Of a stretch of 64,000 bases of DNA, positions 32,770-44,464 are shown in pieces (position 1 is the stretch's first letter; the number at the start of each line of letters is the position of its first letter). The notes below the pieces were generated by a model. The model did not search any database and was not told the origin of the DNA. It was given only the letters and a program-made list of their open reading frames with translations. The stretch spans positions 1-64,000 of the forward strand of contig NZ_CALNVW010000034.1 in NCBI RefSeq assembly GCF_940670765.1. The letters are read 5' to 3'. Both the position numbers and the translations under genes were made by a program. Source of the DNA: Streptomyces sp. A 4/2 (GTDB lineage Bacteria > Actinomycetota > Actinomycetes > Streptomycetales > Streptomycetaceae).

Positions 32770-33978
32770 GTGGCAGCACCGCAGAACTACCTCGCAGTCA
32801 TCAAGGTCATCGGTGTCGGCGGCGGTGGTGTCAATGCCATCAACCGAATGATCGAGGTCGGCCTCAAGGGCGTCGAGTTCATCGCGATCAACACCGACGC
32901 ACAGGCCCTGTTGATGAGCGACGCCGACGTCAAGCTCGACGTCGGTCGTGAACTGACCCGCGGCCTCGGCGCCGGGGCCAACCCGGCAGTCGGTCGCAAG
33001 GCGGCAGAGGACCACCGTGAGGAGATCGAGGAGGTCCTGAAGGGGGCCGACATGGTCTTCGTCACCGCAGGAGAAGGCGGCGGCACCGGCACCGGTGGCG
33101 CACCCGTCGTCGCCAACATCGCCCGTTCGCTGGGCGCACTCACCATCGGCGTGGTCACCCGCCCCTTCACCTTTGAGGGCCGGCGCCGCGCCAACCAGGC
33201 GGAGGACGGCATCGCCGAACTCCGCGAAGAGGTCGACACCCTCATCGTCATTCCCAACGACCGGCTGCTGTCCATCTCGGACCGCCAGGTCAGCGTGCTG
33301 GACGCGTTCAAGTCCGCGGACCAGGTACTGCTGTCCGGTGTCCAGGGCATCACCGACCTGATCACCACCCCGGGCCTGATCAACCTCGACTTCGCGGACG
33401 TCAAGTCCGTGATGTCCGAGGCCGGATCGGCGCTCATGGGGATCGGCTCGGCCCGCGGCGACGACCGCGCGGTGGCCGCCGCGGAGATGGCGATCTCCTC
33501 GCCGCTCCTCGAGGCGTCCATCGACGGCGCACGCGGGGTGCTGCTCTCCATCTCCGGCGGTTCGGACCTCGGTCTCTTCGAGATCAACGAGGCCGCGCAG
33601 CTGGTGAGCGAGGCCGCCCACCCCGAGGCCAACATCATCTTCGGTGCCGTCATCGACGACGCCCTCGGTGACGAGGTACGGGTGACGGTCATCGCGGCGG
33701 GCTTCGACGGCGGACAGCCGCCCACCCGCCGGGAGAACGTGATCGGTTCGAGCTCCGCCAAGCGCGAGGACCCGACTCCGGTCCGGGTCAACGAGCCGCC
33801 GCGTTCGCTCGGCGGTCTCGGCGCGGTCACCCAGCGGGAGGAGACCCCGGCACCCGCCGAGGCGGAGCGTACGCACGAGGCTCCGGCCGCGCCGTCCGCC
33901 CCGCTGCAGGTCCCGCCGGCCCGTCCGTACCAGGACTCGCAGGCCGAAGAGCTGGATGTCCCGGACTTCTTGAAGTGA
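32770..33978 (+). CDS. ftsZ: Cell division GTPase FtsZ
   Basis: Tubulin-like GTPase that builds the cytokinetic ring; in Streptomyces it drives sporulation septa. The 402-residue protein has the N-terminal VIGVGGGGVNAINRM, tubulin signature GGGTGTG (residues 103-109), VTRPFTFEGRRR and the T7 loop NLDFADVKSVM. A flexible linker (about 320-390) ends in the conserved tail LDVPDFLK that binds SepF and other partners. GTG start. The stop overlaps the pgeF ATG (TGATG). Confidence 0.97.
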   Translation: MAAPQNYLAVIKVIGVGGGGVNAINRMIEVGLKGVEFIAINTDAQALLMSDADVKLDVGRELTRGLGAGANPAVGRKAAEDHREEIEEVLKGADMVFVTAGEGGGTGTGGAPVVANIARSLGALTIGVVTRPFTFEGRRRANQAEDGIAELREEVDTLIVIPNDRLLSISDRQVSVLDAFKSADQVLLSGVQGITDLITTPGLINLDFADVKSVMSEAGSALMGIGSARGDDRAVAAAEMAISSPLLEASIDGARGVLLSISGGSDLGLFEINEAAQLVSEAAHPEANIIFGAVIDDALGDEVRVTVIAAGFDGGQPPTRRENVIGSSSAKREDPTPVRVNEPPRSLGGLGAVTQREETPAPAEAERTHEAPAAPSAPLQVPPARPYQDSQAEELDVPDFLK

Positions 33979-34739
33979 TGCGGCGTCCCATAACCGCGTA
34001 CGACACCGCGATGTCCACGAACGGCGCGCACTTCGCTTTCACCGACAGGTGGGGCGGAGTGAGCGCCGTTCCGTACGAGGAGCTCAATCTCGGCGGAGCG
34101 GTCGGCGACGACCCGGCCTCCGTCCTCAGGAACCGCGAACTGGCCGCCCGTTCGCTCGGCCTCGACCCCGCACGGGTCGTCTGGATGAACCAGGTGCACG
34201 GGCGCGAGGTGGCGGTGGTCGACGGGCCGTGGAGTTCGACCGTCAGCAGCAATCAGGACATTCCGGCCGTCGACGCCGTGGTGACGGCCCGGCGGGGACT
34301 GCCCCTCGCGGTTCTCACCGCGGACTGTGTACCCGTACTCCTCGCCGATCCCGTCGCGGGCGTCGTGGCCGCGGCCCACGCGGGCCGTCCCGGCCTGGTC
34401 GCCGGGGTCGTTCCGGCCGCCGTCGAGGCGATGGTCGCGCTCGGTGCCGATGTGGCCCGGATCGCGGCCCGTACCGGACCGGCGGTCTGCGGCCGTTGCT
34501 ACGAAGTCCCCGCGGAGATGCGGGCCGACGTCGCCCGGTCCGTTCCGGAAGCCTGGTCGGAGACGAGCTGGTCCACCCCGTCGGTGGATGTCACCGCCGG
34601 AGTGCTTGCCCAACTGGAGGCGCTCGGCGTCGTGGACCGGCAGCAGTCGCCGGTCTGCACCCTGGAGTCTCCCGACCACTTCTCCTACCGCCGCGACCGC
34701 ACCACTGGGCGGCTCGCCGGATATGTCTGGCTGGACTGA
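33978..34739 (+). CDS. pgeF: Peptidoglycan editing factor PgeF (YlmD/YfiH, laccase-like fold)
   Basis: A 253-residue DUF152/YfiH protein. The family's metal-site residues appear as His in NQVHGREVAV, Cys in LTADCVPVLLADP and His in AAHAGRPGLV. E. coli YfiH hydrolyses incorrectly built UDP-MurNAc-dipeptides (L-Ser in place of L-Ala), and other members act on purine nucleosides. ATG at 33978 overlaps the ftsZ stop; a GTG one codon earlier is also possible. Location between ftsZ and ylmE is conserved in Gram-positive bacteria. Confidence 0.9.
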   Translation: MRRPITAYDTAMSTNGAHFAFTDRWGGVSAVPYEELNLGGAVGDDPASVLRNRELAARSLGLDPARVVWMNQVHGREVAVVDGPWSSTVSSNQDIPAVDAVVTARRGLPLAVLTADCVPVLLADPVAGVVAAAHAGRPGLVAGVVPAAVEAMVALGADVARIAARTGPAVCGRCYEVPAEMRADVARSVPEAWSETSWSTPSVDVTAGVLAQLEALGVVDRQQSPVCTLESPDHFSYRRDRTTGRLAGYVWLD

Positions 34740-34745
34740 TAGGAC

Positions 34746-35465
34746 ATGACGGACCGTAAGCGTCAACTCGCCGCAAATCTGGCGCGGGTGGAGGATCGTA
34801 TTTCCTCCGCCTGTGCGTCCGCCGGGCGCGACCGCGAGGAAGTGACCCTGATCGTGGTCACCAAGACCTACCCCGCGAGCGATGTGCGACTTCTCTCGGA
34901 ACTGGGCGTACGTCAAGTTGCCGAGAATCGCGATCAGGACGCCGCACCCAAGGCTGCAGAGTGTGCAGATCTTGTATTGAAGTGGCACTTTGTTGGTCAA
35001 CTTCAGACCAACAAGGTTCGTTCTGTGGCGAGTTATGCCGATATGGTGCAATCGGTCGACCGCGCCAAGCTGGTCACCGCGCTGTCCACGGCCGCGGTCC
35101 GGGCCGGGCGTGAGCTGGGTTGTCTGATCCAGGTCGCACTGGACGCGGAGTCCGGCGAGCGGGGTGCGCGCGGTGGTCTCGCGCCGGACGGCGTCGAGGA
35201 GTTGGCCGATCAGGTGGCCGGTGCGGCAGGGTTGCGGCTCGACGGTCTGATGACCGTCGCACCGCTGGCCGGTCCGTACGCGGGTCGGCAACAGGCGTCA
35301 TTCGAGCGGCTGATGGAAATCTCATCCCGCCTGCGCGCGGCTCATCCTGCTGCCACCATGGTGTCGGCAGGGATGAGCGCGGATCTCGAAGAGGCGGTTG
35401 CGGCGGGTGCGACACATGTCCGCGTCGGCACTGCGGTACTCGGTGTCCGTCCCCGGCTCGGGTAA
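34746..35465 (+). CDS. ylmE: YggS/YlmE-family pyridoxal phosphate homeostasis protein
   Basis: A 239-residue PLP-binding TIM-barrel protein without known catalytic activity. The PLP lysine is in LIVVTKTYPASDV (about residue 39), followed by ENRDQDAAPKA, WHFVGQLQTNKVR and the C-terminal phosphate-binding MSADLEEAVAAGATHVRVGTAVLG. ATG lies 6 bases after the pgeF stop. The stretch 34950-35060 is lower in GC than neighbouring coding DNA. A 140-base gap with the palindrome CCCGCCGATCGGCGGG (35508-35523) follows before sepF. Confidence 0.93.
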   Translation: MTDRKRQLAANLARVEDRISSACASAGRDREEVTLIVVTKTYPASDVRLLSELGVRQVAENRDQDAAPKAAECADLVLKWHFVGQLQTNKVRSVASYADMVQSVDRAKLVTALSTAAVRAGRELGCLIQVALDAESGERGARGGLAPDGVEELADQVAGAAGLRLDGLMTVAPLAGPYAGRQQASFERLMEISSRLRAAHPAATMVSAGMSADLEEAVAAGATHVRVGTAVLGVRPRLG

Positions 35466-35605
35466 CGTCGCGAAGCAAGTCGGACCACAGCAGAAAATAT
35501 GGTCATTCCCGCCGATCGGCGGGCAGACCCAGTGGATCGCGGGCACTTGGTGACGCTGCGAAATTGGCACAAGGGCGATCCACCACAGAGCGGAGGACTC
35601 AGAGC

Positions 35606-36220
35606 ATGGCCGGCGCGATGCGCAAGATGGCGGTCTACCTCGGCCTCGTGGAGGACGATGGGTACGACGGCCCGGGGTTCGACCCCGATGACGAGTTCGA
35701 GCCCGAGCCCGAGCCCGAAAGGGACCGACGGCGGCACCAGCCCCCTCATCAGTCGCACCAGTCCCAACAGGACGAACCGGTGCGAATGGTGCAACCCCCC
35801 GCCCAGCGCGAGCCAGTTGCGCTTCCGGCGGAAAGCGGACGACCCGCCCGAATCGCCCCCGTGGCGTCCATCACACCTGAACGTCCGAGTATGGAGAAGA
35901 ACGCCCCGGTGATCATGCCCAAGGTTGTGTCCGAGCGGGAGCCCTACCGCATCACCACGTTGCACCCCCGGACCTACAACGAGGCCCGTACCATCGGGGA
36001 ACACTTCCGCGAAGGCACTCCGGTGATCATGAATCTGACGGAGATGGACGACACGGATGCGAAGCGACTTGTCGACTTTGCCGCAGGGCTCGTCTTCGGT
36101 CTGCATGGCAGCATTGAGCGGGTGACGCAGAAGGTGTTCCTGTTGTCGCCTGCTAACGTCGATGTCACGGCGGAGGACAAGGCCCGTATCGCAGAGGGCG
36201 GTTTCTTCAACCAGAGCTGA
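35606..36220 (+). CDS. sepF: Cell division protein SepF
   Basis: Membrane-binding FtsZ anchor, taking the place of FtsA, which is absent here. The 204-residue product has an N-terminal amphipathic helix (MRKMAVYLGLVEDDGY), an acidic then His/Gln-rich linker (FEPEPEPERDRRRHQ, HQSHQSQQ) and the C-terminal polymerising domain (TTLHPRTYNEARTIGEHFREGTPVIMNLT... VFLLSPANVDVT). ATG at 35606 with GGAGGACT upstream. The open frame before it shadows ylmE. Confidence 0.95.
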   Translation: MAGAMRKMAVYLGLVEDDGYDGPGFDPDDEFEPEPEPERDRRRHQPPHQSHQSQQDEPVRMVQPPAQREPVALPAESGRPARIAPVASITPERPSMEKNAPVIMPKVVSEREPYRITTLHPRTYNEARTIGEHFREGTPVIMNLTEMDDTDAKRLVDFAAGLVFGLHGSIERVTQKVFLLSPANVDVTAEDKARIAEGGFFNQS

Positions 36221-36291
36221 GACGAGACACCGGGACAACCCCGGCCGGAAGGCCGGAAGAACGAGAGCATCAGGGGAGAGGGAAGCGCTAG

Positions 36292-36576
36292 ATGGGCATC
36301 GCATTGGATGTGGTCTACATCGCGCTGATGTGTTTCCTCATCGTGTTGATCTTCCGGCTTGTCATGGACTACGTCTTCCAGTTCGCCCGTTCATGGCAAC
36401 CTGGCAAGGCGATGGTGGTCGTTCTGGAGGCCACTTACACTGTCACCGATCCACCGCTCAAGCTTCTGCGGCGGTTCATTCCGCCGCTGCGTCTCGGGGG
36501 CGTGGCACTCGACCTGTCCTTCTTCGTTCTGATGATCATCGTCTACATCCTGATCAGCATTGTGAGCCGGGTGTGA
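36292..36576 (+). CDS. sepG: YggT-family membrane protein YlmG (SepG)
   Basis: A 94-residue protein with two membrane helices (about 5-25 and 68-90) joined by the YggT motif VLEATYTVTDPPLKLLRRFIPP. In Streptomyces this gene, next to sepF and divIVA, is known as sepG and helps position SsgB and shape spore nucleoids. It lies 71 bases after sepF and 49 before divIVA. The name follows synteny. Confidence 0.9.
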   Translation: MGIALDVVYIALMCFLIVLIFRLVMDYVFQFARSWQPGKAMVVVLEATYTVTDPPLKLLRRFIPPLRLGGVALDLSFFVLMIIVYILISIVSRV

Positions 36577-36625
36577 ACGATTCGGTCCTGCCGACTGCCG
36601 ACGACTACGTAGAGGTGAAGAAGAG

Positions 36626-37930
36626 ATGCCGCTGACCCCCGAGGACGTGCGGAACAAGCAGTTCACGACCGTCCGCCTCCGAGAAGGCTATGACGAGGAC
36701 GAGGTCGATGCCTTCCTCGACGAGGTCGAAGCCGAACTGACGCGATTGCTCCGCGAGAACGAGGATCTGCGCGCCAAGCTCGCGGCTGCCACACGTGCCG
36801 CCGCACAGAATCAGCAGCAGGGCATGCGCAAGCCCGAGCCGCAGGACGGTCGGGGCGGTCCGAACGCACCTGTGCCCGCCGCCATATCTGGCCCGCCGCA
36901 GGTCCAGCAGCAGCCGCAGATGGGTCCGCCCCAACTGCCGGGCGGTCAGCCCCAGCTGCCTGCAGGACCTGGCGGTCACGGCCCCGGTCCCCAGGGCCAG
37001 CACGGCCCCGGCCCGCAGGGTCAGCACGGCCCCGGTCCGCAGGGCCAGCACGGTCCCGGCCCGATGGGGCAGGGCCCGATGGGCGGTCAGGGCCAGCTCG
37101 GCCAGGGCCCCATGGGCCAGGGTCAGCTCGGTCAGGGGCAGCTCGGTCAGGGTCCCGGCCCGATGGGTCAGGGCCCCATGGGTCAGGGTCCGATGGGCCA
37201 GGGTCAGCTCGGTCAGGGTCAGCTCGGACAGGGCCCCATGGGCGGTCAGGGCCAGCTCGGTCAGGGTCCCGGCCCGATGGGCGGCCACGGTGGTCCCCCG
37301 CAGATGCAGCAGCAGGGCCCCGGTGGCGACAGCGCCGCCCGTGTTCTCTCGCTCGCACAGCAGACCGCCGACCAGGCGATCGCGGAGGCCCGTTCCGAGG
37401 CCAACAAGATCGTCGGCGAGGCGCGCAGCCGCGCCGAGGGTCTGGAGCGGGACGCCCGTGCCAAGGCCGACGCGCTGGAGCGGGACGCACAGGAGAAGCA
37501 CCGCGTCGCGATGGGCTCGCTGGAGTCCGCCCGCGCCACGCTGGAGCGCAAGGTCGAGGATCTGCGCGGCTTCGAGCGTGAGTACCGGACACGGCTGAAG
37601 TCGTACCTGGAGAGCCAGCTCCGTCAGCTGGAGACGCAGGCCGACGACTCGTTGGCGCCGCCGCGATCCCCGGCCGCTGCTTCGCTGCCGCCGTCGCCCT
37701 CGATGGCTCCGGCCGGTGCGGGCGCGATGGGGCACACCCAGCACGCGATGGGTGGCAACCCGTCCATGGGTGGCCAGTCGTCGATGGGAGCACCGTCGTA
37801 CGGCGGCCAGCAGCAGATGTCCCCGGCGATGACACAGCCGATGGCACCGGTGAGGCCGCAGGCTCCGCAGCCGATGCAGCAGGCGCCTTCGCCGATGCGC
37901 GGCTTCCTGATCGACGAGGACGACAACTGA
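36626..37930 (+). CDS. divIVA: Polar growth determinant DivIVA
   Basis: Essential coiled-coil scaffold at hyphal tips that recruits the wall-building machinery. The 434-residue protein has the conserved N-terminal lipid-binding domain (LTPEDVRNKQFTTVRLREGYDEDEVDAFLDEVEAEL, residues 3-38), a short coiled coil, and a long Gly/Gln/Pro/Met linker (about 65-230) of repeated GPQGQH and GQGQLGQGPMG units. A second coiled coil (about 235-335, AIAEARSEANKIVGEARSRA region) and a Pro/Met-rich tail ending FLIDEDDN follow. It is the last dcw gene before two hairpins. Confidence 0.96.
   Translation: MPLTPEDVRNKQFTTVRLREGYDEDEVDAFLDEVEAELTRLLRENEDLRAKLAAATRAAAQNQQQGMRKPEPQDGRGGPNAPVPAAISGPPQVQQQPQMGPPQLPGGQPQLPAGPGGHGPGPQGQHGPGPQGQHGPGPQGQHGPGPMGQGPMGGQGQLGQGPMGQGQLGQGQLGQGPGPMGQGPMGQGPMGQGQLGQGQLGQGPMGGQGQLGQGPGPMGGHGGPPQMQQQGPGGDSAARVLSLAQQTADQAIAEARSEANKIVGEARSRAEGLERDARAKADALERDAQEKHRVAMGSLESARATLERKVEDLRGFEREYRTRLKSYLESQLRQLETQADDSLAPPRSPAAASLPPSPSMAPAGAGAMGHTQHAMGGNPSMGGQSSMGAPSYGGQQQMSPAMTQPMAPVRPQAPQPMQQAPSPMRGFLIDEDDN
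36984..37300 (+). repeat. Degenerate in-frame repeats inside divIVA
   Basis: Repeated 18-24-base units encode GPGPQGQH (3 copies, about 36984-37050) and then GQGQLGQGPMG variants (about 37070-37290). All units are multiples of three, so the frame is kept. Such tracts expand and contract by slippage, so the length may differ between strains. Confidence 0.8.
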
Positions 37931-37968
37931 CGGCGGGCGCGTCGAGCGCAGCGCAGTCGGCAGACTGA

Positions 37969-38010
37969 GGGCCGGGCCCCGGGGATCTCCCCGGGGCCCG
38001 GCCCGTTTGT
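37969..38010 (+). terminator. Terminator after divIVA
   Basis: Perfect 16-bp arms (37969-37984 and 37989-38004, GGGCCGGGCCCCGGGG and its complement) with a 4-base ATCT loop, followed by GTTTGT. This is the strongest intrinsic-type terminator in the dcw cluster. Confidence 0.88.
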
Positions 38011-38078
38011 GCGGGCGGGACCCCGAGAGGCAGGACGCGAAGGGGACTTGGGAGGGGGACGGGAGGGGGGGGAACGGA

Positions 38079-38113
38079 AAAGGTCCGGCCGGGGTGATCC
38101 AGGCCGGACCTTT
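38079..38113. terminator. Second hairpin, likely terminator for ileS
   Basis: Arms AAAGGTCCGGCC (38079-38090) and GGCCGGACCTTT (38102-38113) with an 11-base loop lie 64 bases beyond the ileS stop. On the minus strand the stem is followed by T-rich TTTCC, and on the plus strand by TCTGTG. Confidence 0.78.
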
Positions 38114-38176
38114 CTGTGCTGCGGGTTACGGCTCGGGGCGCGGCAGGGAGCAGGCTCCCCACCGCGCCCCGAGCCG

Positions 38177-41320
<3,144 letters not shown>

Positions 41321-41324
41321 GGAC

Positions 41325-41582
41325 GGAACTCCTCCAACGGACGTTTCTCTCTCCGTCGGAGGGACGAGAGCCCAGTCGCTCCCGCGGTACCACCCTCCTT
41401 GGCCCCGGGTGTGTGCCCGTGGCCCCCTCATTGGGGTCGCGTAGCCGGTTCTACTCGCCCGCTGGGCTTTCTTCCGACGGCTCCGGGGTGATCTTCACGT
41501 CGTGCCTGCCTCCGGGCTCGCACCGTCCCCGGATCGCTCGTGGCCGCCTGCGACGCTACTCGTCCCATCCATGCCTTCCGCT
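41325..41582 (-). promoter_or_regulatory. T-box riboswitch leader of ileS
   Basis: On the minus strand the universal T-box sequence AAGGAGGGTGGTACCGCGGG is at 41400-41381. About 90 bases upstream GUGAAGAUCACC presents AUC (41492-41490), an isoleucine codon, in the likely specifier loop of a short Stem I. Downstream, CUCC-containing sequence can pair with the ileS Shine-Dalgarno GGAGGAG, so control is probably at translation initiation, as in other actinobacterial ileS leaders. Uncharged tRNA-Ile would switch ileS on. Confidence 0.9.
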
Positions 41583-41588
41583 GGGGCC

Positions 41589-41617
41589 AGTGTACGGGGC
41601 CGTTCCCGGGATGTCGG
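41589..41617 (-). promoter_or_regulatory. Candidate ileS promoter
   Basis: Minus-strand CCGACA (41617-41612) and TACACT (41594-41589) are 17 bases apart, placing the start near 41582 at the 5' end of the T-box leader. Confidence 0.5.
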
Positions 41618-41868
41618 ACCGTTTTCCGGGCGCGCGCTCCGGCACGCTCCGCTGACCCGAATGGCCATACGCGCCCCCCGGGAATGCCGGGGAGGCCCAG
41701 GTGGCGGATTACCGGGCGGGGAGCTGGGCACAACGCATGGAGGCTCGGCTTGGCACGGACGTGAGGAGGGCTGAATCGGCGGCGTGCCCCGTTGCCGCGG
41801 GGCTGGGGTCGACTTATCGTCCCAGCAGATTCGCGAGCAAGATCACAAAATGTGAAGGGGCCGCGGCC

Positions 41869-42717
41869 ATGGTGGCGAAGAAGACCGCCGAATCGAGATC
41901 GGCGTCCGCAGAATCCACCGGCGCGACGGCCGAGGAAGCGGCGGGCGAGCAGAGCGCCGCCGCGGACGGAACCGTCGCCGGGAACACCACCGCGAAGAAG
42001 GCGGCGGCGAAGAAGACCGCGGCCGGGAAAGCGGCAGCCAAGAAGGCGTCGGCCCACGAGGCGCCTGCGAAGAAGACCGCAGCAAAGAAGACCGCAGCGA
42101 AGAAGACCGCGGCCAAGAAGACGGCAGCGAAGAAGGCGCCGGCCCACGAGGCAGCGGCCAAGAAGGCCGCAGCCGCGGCCCAGGGGGCGGCCCAGGCCGC
42201 GGAACAGACGGGAGCCGAGACGTTGGTTGCGAAGAAGAGTGCGGGGGGAAGCGCGGCGGCCAGGAAGCGTGCCGCGGCCTCCGCCGTGCCCAAGGCCGGT
42301 GTCACCGCACCCGTGGCACCCGGTGAGCTGCCCGTACGGCCCGGAGAGGACCCCTGGACCCCGGACGAGGTCGCGGACGCCCGCGCCGGGCTGCAGAGCG
42401 AGGACCTGCGGCTGGCCGCGGAGATCGCCGCGGCCGAGACGGCACTCGCCGGGCTGATGCGTGATTCCGGCGACGGAGCCGGTGACGACCAGGCCGACAC
42501 GGGAACCAAGAACATCACCAGGGAGAGCGAACTGGCACTGGCGGCCAACGCCCGGGAGATGCTGGAACAGACCGAGCGCGCGCTGGAGCGGCTGGACGCC
42601 GGCACCTACGGGCTCTGCGAGAACTGCGGCAATCCGATCGGGAAGGCGCGGATGCAGGCGTTCCCGCGGGCCACCCTCTGCATGGAGTGCAAGCAGAAAC
42701 AGGAGCGCAGGTACTGA
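41869..42717 (+). CDS. ddbA: Histone H1-like/DksA-like fusion protein (DdbA type)
   Basis: A 282-residue two-part protein. Residues 1-125 are Lys/Ala-rich with tandem KKTAA/AKKTA units (nine or so between about 40 and 105), like the tail of eukaryotic histone H1. The C-terminal 110 residues form a DksA/TraR domain with a C4 zinc finger (CENCG at the first pair, CMEC at the second). A Streptomyces homologue, DdbA of S. coelicolor, is described as a nucleoid-associated protein coupling DNA compaction with transcription. ATG 41869 follows GAAGGGG; the preceding in-frame sequence is leader DNA. Confidence 0.88.
   Translation: MVAKKTAESRSASAESTGATAEEAAGEQSAAADGTVAGNTTAKKAAAKKTAAGKAAAKKASAHEAPAKKTAAKKTAAKKTAAKKTAAKKAPAHEAAAKKAAAAAQGAAQAAEQTGAETLVAKKSAGGSAAARKRAAASAVPKAGVTAPVAPGELPVRPGEDPWTPDEVADARAGLQSEDLRLAAEIAAAETALAGLMRDSGDGAGDDQADTGTKNITRESELALAANAREMLEQTERALERLDAGTYGLCENCGNPIGKARMQAFPRATLCMECKQKQERRY
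41995..42175 (+). repeat. Lys-Ala codon repeat inside the histone-like gene
   Basis: Near-identical 15-base units (AAGAAGACCGCAGCG variants) encode KKTAA and related pentapeptides. The tract is in frame and is expected to vary in copy number among strains. Confidence 0.75.
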
Positions 42718-42778
42718 GGGCTTCGGTACCCGTGTGTCGTACCCTCGTCTCAGTCAGGTACTAGGGCGAGGGAATCAC

Positions 42779-43459
42779 GTGGCAGAGGCGGAGCGCATCA
42801 TCGGTACGCCGGACATTCCCAAGGCCGCGGGGGCCGGGGAGCACTCCACCGAGGAGCGCTCCACCGAACCCGTGTCCGCCGGGAAGCCGTCCGCGGAGGA
42901 GAAGTCCGCGGAGGAACCGCCGGCGGAGGAGTCGGCCTCCGCGGCGGGGGCGTCGCCTGCCGCGCCGCCCAGGGGTAAACGCCGGCTCACGGTGCTGCTG
43001 GCCGTGGCCGTCTTCGCCTATCTGCTCGACCTCGTGAGCAAGATGATCGTGGTCGCCAAGCTGGAGCACCACGCGCCCGTCAAGGTCGTCGGCGATCTGC
43101 TCCAGTTCGAGGCGATCCGGAACGCGGGCGCGGCCTGGGGGGTCGGATCGGCCTACACCGTGATCTTCACCGTGGTCGCGGCGTCCGTGATCGTGGTGAT
43201 CGTCCGGCTCGCCCGCAAGCTCTACAGCCTGCCCTGGGCCGTCGCGCTCGGTCTGCTGCTCGGCGGTGCGCTGGGCAATCTGACCGACCGCGTCTTCCGC
43301 TCGCCCAGTGCTTTCCAGGGCGCGGTCGTCGACTTCATCGCCCCCGCGCACTTCGCGGTCTTCAACCTCGCCGACTCCGCGATCTGCTGCGGCGGCGTCC
43401 TGATCGTGCTGCTCTCCTTCAAGGGACTCGACCCCGACGGGACGGTCCACAAGGACTGA
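42779..43459 (+). CDS. lspA: Lipoprotein signal peptidase LspA (signal peptidase II)
   Basis: Cleaves signal peptides of prolipoproteins in the membrane. The 226-residue product has four membrane helices after residue 68; the family's NAGAAWGV and the catalytic aspartates in GNLTDRVF and FNLADSAI are present. The first about 65 residues are an acidic Glu/Ser/Ala/Pro-rich extension (STEERSTEP, SAEEKSAEEPPAEES) absent from typical LspA. GTG at 42779 is used, with CGAGGGA upstream. rluD follows after 61 bases. Confidence 0.95.
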   Translation: MAEAERIIGTPDIPKAAGAGEHSTEERSTEPVSAGKPSAEEKSAEEPPAEESASAAGASPAAPPRGKRRLTVLLAVAVFAYLLDLVSKMIVVAKLEHHAPVKVVGDLLQFEAIRNAGAAWGVGSAYTVIFTVVAASVIVVIVRLARKLYSLPWAVALGLLLGGALGNLTDRVFRSPSAFQGAVVDFIAPAHFAVFNLADSAICCGGVLIVLLSFKGLDPDGTVHKD

Positions 43460-43520
43460 GCGGGGCCGCCCGGACCCTCCGCCGGACCGGCGGCTCCTCC
43501 GGGCAAGGCATACTCGACGA

Positions 43521-44462
43521 GTGAGTACAGTTCCCGAGATCCGCACCCTGCCCGTTCCCGATGGCCTTGAGGGCGAGCGCGTAGACGCCGCCATCTCCCG
43601 TATGTTCGGGTTTTCCCGTACCAAGGCGGCCGACCTCGCCGCTGCGGGAAAGGTGCAGGTCGACGGGTCAGTGGTCGGGAAGTCCGATCGGGTCCGGGGC
43701 GGTGCGTGGCTGGAGGTCGAGATGCCGCAGGCCGCCGCTCCGGTGCAGATCGTCGCCGAGCCCGTCGAGGGCATGGAGATCGTCCATGACGACGACGACA
43801 TCGTGGTGATCGTGAAGCCCGTCGGCGTCGCGGCCCACCCGAGCCCCGGCTGGACCGGGACGACCGTCATCGGTGGCCTCGCCGCCGCCGGGTACCGGAT
43901 CTCCACCTCGGGTGCCGCCGAGCGCCAGGGCATCGTGCACCGGCTGGACGTCGGTACGTCCGGGCTGATGGTCGTCGCCAAGTCGGAGCGGGCGTACACC
44001 CTGCTCAAGCAGCAGTTCCGTGAGCGCACGGTCGACAAGCGTTACCACGCGCTGGTGCAGGGCCACCCCGACCCGATGAGCGGGACGATCGACGCCCCCA
44101 TCGGGCGTCACCCGCAGCACGACTACAAGTGGGCCGTGACGGCCGAGGGCAAGCCGTCCGTCACGCACTACGACCTGATCGAGGCGTTCCGTGCGGCCTC
44201 GCTGCTGGACATCAAGCTGGAGACCGGGCGTACGCACCAGATCCGGGTGCACATGTCCGCCCACCGGCACCCCTGCGTGGGCGACCTGACCTACGGTGCC
44301 GACCCGACGATGGCGAAGCGGCTCGGCCTGACCCGGCAGTGGCTGCACGCGATGCGGCTGGGCTTCGAGCACCCGTCCGACGGCCGGTGGGTCGAGTTCG
44401 AGAGCGCGTACCCGGCGGATCTGCAGCACGCGCTGGACGCGATCCGGGCGGAGAGCGAGTAA
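43521..44462 (+). CDS. rluD: 23S rRNA pseudouridine synthase RluD family
   Basis: Converts uridines of 23S rRNA helix 69 or similar sites to pseudouridine. The 313-residue protein has an N-terminal S4 RNA-binding domain (VDAAISRMFGFSRTKAADLAAAGKVQVDG) and the catalytic domain with the nucleophilic Asp in HRLDVGTSGLMVVAK, RTHQIRVHMS and GRTH motifs. GTG start. It shares the lspA-rluD order common in bacteria and is followed by a GNAT gene after 2 bases. Confidence 0.93.
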   Translation: MSTVPEIRTLPVPDGLEGERVDAAISRMFGFSRTKAADLAAAGKVQVDGSVVGKSDRVRGGAWLEVEMPQAAAPVQIVAEPVEGMEIVHDDDDIVVIVKPVGVAAHPSPGWTGTTVIGGLAAAGYRISTSGAAERQGIVHRLDVGTSGLMVVAKSERAYTLLKQQFRERTVDKRYHALVQGHPDPMSGTIDAPIGRHPQHDYKWAVTAEGKPSVTHYDLIEAFRAASLLDIKLETGRTHQIRVHMSAHRHPCVGDLTYGADPTMAKRLGLTRQWLHAMRLGFEHPSDGRWVEFESAYPADLQHALDAIRAESE

Positions 44463-44464
44463 CG

